Assembly (NCBI RefSeq): GCF_026151205.1
Contig: NC_087076.1
Coordinates: 4,549,902-4,613,901, forward strand
Direction: 5' to 3'
From: Bolinopsis microptera
Lineage: Eukaryota > Ctenophora > Tentaculata > Lobata > Bolinopsidae
Length of the DNA stretch: 64,000 bases
The position numbers and the translations under genes are program-made. The notes beneath the pieces are model-generated. The model saw nothing but the letters and a program-made list of their open reading frames with translations. It was not told where the DNA came from and searched no databases. Within the stretch, counting starts at the first letter, position 1, and the number at the start of each line of letters is the position of its first letter. This document shows, piece by piece, positions 55,769 through 64,000 of this stretch.

Positions 55769-58390
55769 CAAATTATAAGCGATTATAAACGATCGACGTG
55801 GTTGCGAGAAGAATTATTTAATGCGCGGCGTGCAGCCCAGTAGTGCATCGCGCTACAAGTAATTGTTTTACTTTATTGTATCCCAGAGTGGTGTTTGGCG
55901 CACGTTATAATCGTTTATATTAGGCGTGCAGAACTTTAACAAGAATTTCGCCGCGGTTAAACCACGCACGATTAATTTTCCCTACCATTGATGTACTTGT
56001 ACTGCACCATTAATTTTTTGAGTGAAAAGTGTGACTAGTGGAAAAAAAAGTGCATTATATTTATTTAGTAACAAAAAATTTAAATTTTGTTTATTGCCAT
56101 TTCAATGAATATGGAATAATGATATCATAATATATATTTTCATACTTTAATTTTTATGACCCACCACGCACGGGTGCGCGGCTCCCCTGTATTGTACGAA
56201 CCTAGTGAAACGACAGTGGGGCCAGTTTATAACTTCACATAGCCAAGTGTATACGCGTACTGCGTGACTTACCTGAGGACCCCAGGCTATTATGTTCATT
56301 AACATAATAATATAGATTTGGCGGAATGACAGGCTGAGCGCGGCCCAGTAATGCGTGACGCGCTTGTTTCACTGCAAGCGAGAGGGCTCTGGTTAAAGCA
56401 AGTTTATAATTATAACCTATCAGGACGCGCGCTGAGTTGGACGTGTCGACGGTCCTAATATTTGAAACAAATATATTACGAGTATCACCCGTTAAGCGAA
56501 TTTAATTACAAATTAGTAACAGCCAATGTAATGTTTAGAAAAGAGTGCGCGCGCTACTTCGAGAAATTTAGAAGAGTATCGTCAATTTGAAACCCTAACC
56601 CGTTAATCTGACACTGAAGCATACGTTAAAAACTTCGTTAGTTATATATCACGTGATCGGTTACCTATGGGGACCTCAGGCTATCATGTTCATAAACATA
56701 TTAAAGATTAGGCGGAATGACAGGCTGAGCGCTGCCCAGTATGAGTAAGTGATCGGAACAGTTTTTCGCCGATAACTCGCCGCGCCAGCGGAAAATTTTA
56801 ACTATATGTCATGTGCGTGTGGATTGTTGGGTGATTCAGAATCAGCGTTTAACTTCAAAAGGACATCAATTTTAGTTAGTTTCAATTGTCGGAAGCCCTT
56901 TTAGAAATATTTCAAAGTTCGAGTGATTTGGCACGCCTGGAAATTTTATACACGGTACACAAATAACAAAAATTGCGCCCGTTGTTTCGTTTTGGCGGAC
57001 GCTAGATTTCCGCGTTCACTATAACTATAAATATAAACTCCAATCAGCTCACTAAATAATAATAATATTGATACACATCAGTACACTATATTACGCATGC
57101 CACGTACAAATTGAGCATAGTATACATTAAAATACGCTCGCGCTGCGCATTCATTGACAGGCTAGCAAAAGGGTGAACGGAAAAAATAGTTTGTTTTATA
57201 ATAACAAATAAAACAAATTCTGCTTAATGATACAAAATATCACATGAGGGAACTTCAATTCATTGTACATTTATGGGAAAAGGGTCACTTTCAGTTCCAG
57301 TTAGAAATTAATAAATACTGCTTCTTATCGACAAAAATAATCAACATTAGAATAGATAAAAGAGAGGCACCGTTATTTATGATCTGAAATATCGCTCCTA
57401 CTAAGTACTAAATCGCTCGCCCAAATTTTAAGAAAATTCTTGTGAAAAGGCCCTTTGGGTAGGAAATATATCTCATTCGGTGTATTTTTGGACGCTGATT
57501 CCGAATCACCCCCCATATGACGTAGGGTAAAAATGCTACCCTGGAGAGTTACGGGCAAAAAACCGTTTTGGTCACGTGACACTGACAGGCTAGTAAAACA
57601 TGAATTCGATTGTTTAGGACTCGGGTTAGGGTTAGGGTTGTGGTAAGGGTTATGGATAGCTTCGGGGTTATGATTAGGGTTAGGGTTGGGATTAGGGTTT
57701 ATGTAAAACCGTTTTGTACGGCTGCAAAACCATAAAAACCAAAGTCACGTGAAATTTTTGGGCGAGCGAATTAGTAAGAGCCTTATAATAGAGCAGTAAA
57801 ATGTTGGATTTAGGAGACACTTTGCTATACCACGTTGACATACGTTGCATGCCACTTTTCGCGCGCGAAGCGCGCGCCGCCGAAGGGATACGAAACATGT
57901 ATCAAATACCACGTAGGTCGTAGATCCATCTGGAAATTAAGTTGATAGTTTGCAAATAAATCATATTTTGATTGATTTGTTTTAAACTTTAAGGTTTAAG
58001 TCTTTTTTTTTGAGTCTTTTAAGTTACTATTTGTTCTCAAATCATAGTAAAGTAGTACATTCTTGCCATTTTGATGGCGAAAATGGTCATGATCCCATCT
58101 CTTCCTCCCCCAGCCACCTAAGCCTTGGACGTAACCTATCTAATTCTCCTGAAATTTTATCACAATAGAAGTAGTCGCTGAAAAGTTCAATTTCAGAATA
58201 TAACAACCCATGCATGTAATCGTCTGTTTTGTGTTTCATTTTATACTTTTATACGGTTTGCTATAAAATTTTTGTGATATTCAGTCAAATTCAAAAAATT
58301 TTTTGGCGCTTCGCCCCATGCAAAGCATGAATTTCTTGTATCACATGGTGACCCCCACGGTCGCTTCATGCGCGGCGGGTCATACAACTA
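55769..58390. other. Intergenic region with small repeats
   Basis: No gene is supported. 56275-56350 and 56675-56745 are two copies of a repeat also seen at 12873-12950. 56413-56495 is an internally deleted relative of 23256-23956. 57845-57880 holds a GC-rich palindrome (CGCGCGAAGCGCGCG). Open frames such as 57373-57582 have no recognisable family. Confidence 0.5.
57620..57700 (+). repeat. Interstitial telomere-like repeat
   Basis: A degenerate array of GGGTTA units (GGGTTAGGGTTAGGGTT, then variants such as GGGTTAT and GGATTAGGGTT). It matches the common animal telomere repeat TTAGGG, but is short and degenerate. Confidence 0.75.
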
Positions 58391-58983
58391 GGGGGTGCAC
58401 CATAAAAATAAACTTGCTCGGATTTTAAAAATTTTTGTACCATTGTTTTCTAGAGACTGTGAGAATTTTCACAATACCAAATTTGTCATACCTTTTTGGA
58501 AAGATCAGTAAGTTTCGCCTAGGTGCCATATTTGATGGTGCGCGGCTTTTGGAGCAAAATTAGCTGTACAAGTTGCGTAATTTGACCAAATTTGACCAAA
58601 TTCGTTGATTTTTGTCGTATTATTTGGATATATCTTCAGTTCCTTGAATGAGATCATTCTGAAAATTGGCGACAACCTTCCAATAGGGCTTTCACAACTG
58701 TCCGAAAAATTTGGTGGATATCAGAGTTGATATAGTGATCAAAATGGGGCAAAATACGCTGCTTTTAGCTGTAACATAATGTCTGATGGTTGGATATGCT
58801 TTAAACTTTTCGGACACCTTCCTTGTAAGTCTATAAGTAAGCTTACCAATTTTTGTTGCAATCAGAGGTCGGGAAGGATACTTAATATCTATTTGTTTGA
58901 AGAAAATTGTGCTGGCCGAAATTAGCGCTAAAAAACCATCCTACAGTCGGCACGCGCGGCTCACTGTCGATGACGCACTACCT
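58391..58983 (-). repeat. Inverted relative of the 701-bp insertion
   Basis: Collinear with the reverse complement of about 23320-23925. Both contain words such as GGGGTGCAC, CTAGAGACTGTGAGAATTTT and TCGGCACGCGCGGCTCACTG. It lacks both termini seen in 23256-23956. Non-coding. Confidence 0.82.
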
Positions 58984-59938
58984 AATACAACGTATGACAA
59001 TGAATTTCTAGGTTAAGGATAAAAGGAAATTGCAGCATGTGCGGTATCGCAATTTTTCAGATCTTGGCCTCACGACAAATCGCGAGTTTTTCAGTTCTTC
59101 GCGTCAAATTGCGCATTCTCCTTTAAATCTGAGGACCAAATTTGCGTATTTTCCTTCAAATCTGCGGGCCAAATATCACGTTTTCTATAAATATAATTAG
59201 TACATGAAACCAATCAGTATCACATCCACAACCTTCCGAATGTAGGTACGGACTCCAAAAAAACCGAAAAATATATTTTCGGCCCAGAATGATCAGGGTA
59301 GCATGAAACATGAACAAAAGTAGTTTCCAGAAAAACTTTGAAAAATTTTGACATCGAAAATTTTCGGTAAAAAAACCCGAAAAAATATTTATTTTCCCAA
59401 AAATTTTCGGTCCGAGTCATTCTCGTCTCTCTATACGTATCTCTGAAAGCAGAGCTCCCGCTTCCGAGCTCGTATTTCGAAGGGGAGGCCTGCCTTCCGA
59501 GATCGCATTACAAAGGGGAACCCTCGAGTCCAAAATCGTATATCGAAGGGTAGGTGCGGACTTCGAAAACAGAATAAAACATTTTCGGCTCAGAATGATC
59601 AGGGTAGCATGAAAGTGAAACATGAACAAAAGTAGTTTCCAGAAAAACTTTGAAAAATTTTGACTTAGAAAATTGTCGGTCCGAGTCATTCTGAATTCTC
59701 GATACGTACCTCTGAAAGCAGAGCTCCCGCTTCCGAGCTCATATTGCGAAGGGGATGCCTGCCTTCCGAGATCGCATTACAAAGGGGAACCCTCGAGTCC
59801 AAAATCGTATATCGAACTTCGAAAACCGAAAAAATATTTTTGACTCATAATGATCAGGGTAGCATGAAACATGAACAAAAGTTGTTTCCAAGAAAATTTT
59901 TGACTTAGAAAATTTTTAACTTAAAATTTTTATGACTG
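58984..59938. repeat. Tandem repeats of about 270 bp
   Basis: From about 59220 to 59938 the words CTCTGAAAGCAGAGCTCCCG, CCTGCCTTCCGAGATCGCAT and AATGATCAGGGTAGCATGAA recur with a period near 270, about 2.5 units. 58984-59219 is unassigned AT-rich sequence with two ATTTGCG-like repeats. Confidence 0.75.
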
Positions 59939-59964
59939 GCCCCCCTGCCCCCCCCCCCCCCCCC

Positions 59965-62900
59965 GCTTCCTACACCCCTGATCATTGCACATGCTTAAAT
60001 TATTTGTTATAAAATTGCTATCTACCACAAAAACCAAAATGTCACCTACCATGTCACCGAAACAGACTGTTAAGTTACTTTTCAGTATAACCAGCAGCTG
60101 GCTTGGGGTCATGTCTAGGTGTGGTCTGGTTTTTCTATCTCTCCTTAATATTTCCCTGATAGTAATTTGTAATTGTTCCTTACTGAACCCTTACCTGGAC
60201 CAAATTTATCCGTTGTTTACAATAATGTCCATGGTTTCCTAAATACACGCGATTTAGCATCAGGAACACCACCACTAAATATGACCAAGATACATGAATT
60301 CCATGGTTATATCTACAAACATAAGCCTCACATCATTATTCTAAACGAGACATGGCTGAAAAATTCCATTCTCAGTAATGAGGTGCTCCCCGACAAATAC
60401 AAAGTATTTAGGCTTGACCGATCCTTAAGATCGCATCCAGTGGATGCAACCCAGCCCAAGAAATTCAGAAAAAACGGTGGTGGTGTTCTGATCGCCCATA
60501 GAACAGACATTGATATCTCGAGTCTAAAGTTCTCTAAAGTTAGTGTTCAAGCTGAATTATTATCCATCATAATTAAGACTCAGTGTGGAAGAAACTTTTG
60601 TATATCAACATTTTATAGAGTAGGAACGCTTGGCTTAGATAATTTTGAATCTTTCAAGAAACATTTTGTTACTTTAGCATCTGCCAGAAAATTGCAAAGG
60701 CACATTCTGGTAGGTGACTTTAATTTGGCTTCGATTTCCTGGCCAGATGGTCAGTCATCTTGCCAGCTACATTCTAGCTTTGTAAATTTTCTCACTGATG
60801 ACCTCGGACATACACAACTTATTAGCTCTCCTACTCACAAGTCAGGCAACACCTTTATAGATCTTGTGTTCACTAACATTCAAAACCTTATTAAGAATGT
60901 TAAAGTTTTAGATCAAAACGAAATGTGTATGTCCGACCACTTTTGTATCACATTTGACATTGATATTAAGACCAAGTATATTAAGCAGCCTAAAAGAAAG
61001 ATCTTTAATTATAGTAAAGGTAATTTTAGGGGCCTGAATTCTGAGTTATTTAGCATCGATTGGGATAGTATATTTGAGTGTAATGATCCTTATCTTGCCT
61101 GGAGTCGATTCAGAGGAGTTCTTGGTGCAGCCTGTGACCGATGGATCCCTAAAAAGACCATTAAGTCTCAGTTCCAGCCCCGATGGTATGACTCCGAATG
61201 TGATCGTCTCCTACGAAATAAGGAGAAATGGAGAATAAGGCATAAGGGGAGCAACTCTGAGTCTCATAAACAAAAGTTTCGTGCATTTCGCACAAAATTT
61301 AAAAATTTGATGGACGAAAGAATGAGACTCAGTGTTGAGGATGACTCCGATGATGCTCTTATCTCCAAGAAATTCTGGACCTACGTTAAATCTAAATCAA
61401 AGTCAACCAGGATCCCTGAAACTGTCAAATATCATAATCGCTTTCGAAACAATCCATCTGATCAAGCTGCCCTTTTTAACGAATATTTTTATGAGCAGTT
61501 TTCTCAAGAGAGCGATTATGGCATTGACATAGATTTTCGTGATGATTGTTTTTCAACTCTTGTGTTTAGTAGAGAAGATGTTCTGTTGATTCTTAAAAAG
61601 TTAAATCCTAACAAGGCCCCTGGCCCTGATGGGATTCATGGGAGAGTCCTCAAAAACTGTGCCCAAAGCCTTGCATACCCACTTAGTGTTTTATTTAACC
61701 TGTCTTTCTCGAGCGGATGCATACCCCCTGATTGGAAGCTGGCACTTGTAGTACCAGTGCACAAAAAGGGCGATAAGTCTTCGGTTGAGAACTACAGGCC
61801 TATCTCGTTAACATCTCTTGTAATGAAAGTCTTTGAAAGGTGCATAAAGACTGCATTATACGGTGCGTGTTCTGATCTGTTGGATGACCGACAACACGGT
61901 TTTGTTAATGAACGTTCATGCACAACCCAAATGATACCTTTCACGGACAATCTTGCACTTGCATTGAATAACAGGTCCAGGACTGATATAATATATTTTG
62001 ATTTTGCGAAAGCCTTTGATAGCGTTTCGCATGACCTCATTTTAAGTAAATTAAAGAATATTTTTAATGTCGATGGACTAATGCTTAAATTTATTAAGTC
62101 CTATCTTGAGGGGCGACAACAACAAGTAGTGATAGGAGGCCAAACGTCTTCTTCTCTACCAGTTCGGTCTGGTGTCCCTCAAGGTTCTATACTTGGCCCT
62201 TTATTGTTTGTAATATTTATAAATGACATGTTCTCCTGTGTCTCTGAAGGCACCAATATCGCCCTTTATGCAGATCACACTAAAATTTGGAGGGAGATTC
62301 TTGGTTACCCTGACCATCACATAATCCAAAATGACATCAATAGATTATATGATTGGTCAGTGAGAAATCGAATGAAGTTCCACCCACAAAAGTGCAAAGC
62401 CCTCTCTGTGTCCCTGCAAAGAAACGTGCTGGATAACTTGCCATTCAATACCTTCTTTTATAAACTTTCTGGAAGTGATATTGACTTTGTGCCCTCTCAG
62501 TCAGATTTAGGAGTCGCAATAAACTCCAGGTTTAATTGGGGTGCACAATGTAAAGCGCTTGTTTCCAAAGCTACATCTAGACTTGGACTACTTAAGAGAA
62601 CATGTCATTTCACTACTGATAAAAGGCAGAAAAGATCGTTCTATTTAGCGTTAATTAGGTCTATATTTGAACATTGTTCTGTCATATGGTCCCCTCAATC
62701 TGCAACTCATCTTCAACAGTTTGTTGCTATCCAAAAGAGGGCTATTAAATGGATCAATGGTGAACCTTACTCCAGTTATAATGACGATAAACTTGCTACA
62801 GAGCAAAAGAAACTAAATATTCACCCGATACACTAGGCACAATGCTCAAATAATTGATATGTCGGATACTTCAACTTACATGAGTACCACTGTGCCCTGC

Positions 62901-63480
62901 TCGGATGCCTTCCGAAATAGCTTTTTTCATAGATCTATGCTGAAATGGAATAGTCTACCAGTATGTATCCGGCAGTCAGAGCGGATTTCTACTTTTAAGG
63001 CCAAACTGATCAAGTACCTCTGGGCTGCCGATACAGTCTGGCCAGATTAGCTCATCAGTCTTATGAGTCTCAGAAATTTGTTTTTGTTGGTTACAATTCT
63101 GTCCGTCCAAGTTCCTATCTGCTCGTCCTTTTCTTTTTTCTTTATCAGTTGTGACGGAATTGTAATGAACAAAATCCTTATAATTATTTATGATATGTTT
63201 GATTTCTTGTTAATGTTTGTCATTCAAATTTGGTAGACGGCCCCAACGTTAATGTGGCTCTTGCTATGTGTTGGTTCAGCCGAATTAATTATTATATAAT
63301 CAAGTTTATTTTTCTCGTTAGTTGCCATCCGGCCAAACATTAATTAAGCAACTTATATTGCAGTACCATTTATCATTTAGTAATCAAAATATGTCATTGT
63401 AATTTTGCATGGCTGAAATGTAACGCTTGATTTATATATATAATGATTAATTGAATTTTCAAATAAAAAAATTTGCTTAC
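59965..63480 (+). mobile_element. LINE E: CR1/L2-like non-LTR retrotransposon
   Basis: A plus-strand element starting after a C run. It holds a nearly complete ORF2 (60170-63050), a 3' untranslated region and an AT-rich end with AAATAAAAAAA near 63461-63471. It ends about 20 bases before the stop codon of the oppositely oriented aldehyde dehydrogenase gene, probably inside that gene's 3' untranslated region. The 5' end is uncertain. The region 60041-60170 opens a short hydrophobic frame (MSPTMSPKQTVKLLFSI) that may be the start of ORF2 before a frameshift near 60180. Confidence 0.85.
60170..63050 (+). pseudogene. LINE E ORF2: endonuclease and RT with altered active site
   Basis: About 885 residues in one frame to 62836, then a one-base shift into a frame ending at 63050 (FFHRSMLKWNSLPVCIRQS, a typical CR1/L2 C-terminus). 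The endonuclease motifs are present: ILNETWLK, LVGDFNLASISW, NTFIDLVFTN and MSDHFC. RT has NPNKAPGPDGIHGRVLK, VHKKGDKSSVENYRPIS, YFDFAKAFDSVSHD (motif A) and SGVPQGSILGPLLFVIFIND. Motif C, however, reads YADHTK, with the second catalytic aspartate changed to histidine (GAT CAC, about 62272-62277). This should abolish polymerase activity. Confidence 0.92.
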
Positions 63481-63496
63481 GTTGCAATTATTGGGC
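63051..63496. other. LINE E 3' region and gene-to-gene junction
   Basis: Non-coding 3' untranslated region of LINE E, then the junction with the 3' side of the aldehyde dehydrogenase gene. No separate poly-A signal for the dehydrogenase is visible before the LINE. Confidence 0.5.
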
Positions 63497-63874
63497 TCAA
63501 AGTCCAAAGCAAATAAGCTTATCCTCAGTAAATTCATCTATACCCAAATGTCCAGCTTCTCTACCAATTCCACTCTCCTTCCAGCCTCCAAATGGATTGT
63601 TAGCACTCCTAATAGCACCTTCGTTAACAGCAACCATTCCACACTCCAAATTCTCAGAAACCCTCCATGCTTGAGACAATTCCTGGGTGAAAATGTATGC
63701 TTGTAAACCATATCGTGTGTTGTTAGCCATCTCAACCGCTTCGGTTTCTGTATCAAAACTAAACAATGACGCCACCGGTCCAAATATCTCCTCGTGAAAG
63801 ATCGGTAACTCATTATTTTCTCTGCACGATAAAATTGCAGGTGAGTAAAACGGTTGTTCACCGTATTTGACATC
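63497..63874 (-). CDS. Aldehyde dehydrogenase (succinate-semialdehyde type), last exon
   Basis: Read on the minus strand, the frame from the CAG acceptor (63875-63877) gives about 125 residues up to TGA at 63497-63499. It contains EEIFGPVASLFSFDTETEAV, NNTRYGLQAYIFT, ECGMVAVNEGAIRS and NPFGGWKESGIGREAG, the C-terminal signatures of NAD(P)-dependent aldehyde dehydrogenases. VNEG followed by FGG-x-K-x-SG and the IDEFTEDKLICFGL end resemble mitochondrial succinate-semialdehyde dehydrogenase (GABA breakdown). The catalytic cysteine and most of the enzyme are beyond the window. The upstream frame continues in unrelated text to about 63934, so the acceptor at 63875 is preferred, although its pyrimidine tract is weak. 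Confidence 0.85.
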   Translation of the reverse strand, partial: DVKYGEQPFYSPAILSCRENNELPIFHEEIFGPVASLFSFDTETEAVEMANNTRYGLQAYIFTQELSQAWRVSENLECGMVAVNEGAIRSANNPFGGWKESGIGREAGHLGIDEFTEDKLICFGL

Positions 63875-64000
63875 CTGATTTTCAGTTATCAGCTCCACAT
63901 TTGTTGTATTCAAGGCCAGGGTACTTTCAGGCAACTTGGTCGTTTAGCTCCGGACAGTCTATGCAACGTCTATGCAACGTCCATGCAACAACAAAAGAAC
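63875..64000 (-). other. Intron of the aldehyde dehydrogenase gene
   Basis: Non-coding in the frame of the exon. It includes a short tandem pair of CTATGCAACGTC near 63958-63985. Confidence 0.5.

Overview
This window looks like a heavily transposon-invaded stretch of an invertebrate animal nuclear genome. The genes have GT-AG introns and the sequence is AT-rich. The non-LTR elements (CR1/L2-like and L1/Tx1-like), Ty3/Gypsy elements, TA- and TTAA-targeting DNA transposons, a tRNA-derived SINE and a (TG)n tract all fit a metazoan. The species cannot be named from sequence alone, and no bacterial-style gene organisation is present.

Host genes are few. Parts of a plus-strand array of related major-facilitator (MFS) transporters are visible. 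They are the last exon of one gene (1652-2856), a multi-exon gene whose first membrane-helix exon (33880-34014) fits in phase with exons at 43481-43743 and 43894-44799, a duplicated but orphan 5' end (50710-51316), and a decayed 5' end (9930-10212). The 9.5-kb intron of the second gene has been filled by mobile DNA. At the right edge lies the last exon of a minus-strand succinate-semialdehyde-type aldehyde dehydrogenase (63497-63874).

The rest is largely a layered record of transposition. Between 10.3 and 28.8 kb there is a deep nest. A Ty3/Gypsy element (gag, protease, start of RT) is split by a CR1-like LINE. That LINE is split, between two codons of its RT, by a 13.2-kb TA-flanked element carrying a pogo/Tc1-class transposase relic. 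Inside this sits a 10.8-kb element with arms of about 1.1 kb, itself split by a 7.1-kb L1/Tx1-like LINE with an 11-bp target duplication and a perfect 129-bp hairpin. To the left, another LINE (4.6-9.7 kb) is split by a 2.0-kb TTAA-flanked element.

From 28.8 to 36 kb two copies of a repeat block are present. Each carries an insertion the other lacks, so exact empty sites can be read: a 3.6-kb foldback element built of 341-bp units with a TTA duplication, and a 504-bp MITE with TA. From 38.2 to 42.8 kb there is a young LTR retrotransposon (LTRs 3 differences in 491 bp) deleted for most of pol. From 49.3 to 50.5 kb a short relative of the 13.2-kb element contains a SINE. From 52.1 to 55.2 kb a 3.2-kb palindrome is bounded by two self-complementary MITEs. 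From 60 to 63.5 kb a CR1/L2-like LINE has lost a catalytic RT aspartate and ends about 20 bp from the aldehyde dehydrogenase stop codon.

No complete, certainly active transposase or reverse transcriptase is present. The most informative features are the nested and empty-site insertions, the large foldbacks, and the duplication of a transporter 5' end together with the transposon end that lies just upstream of it.
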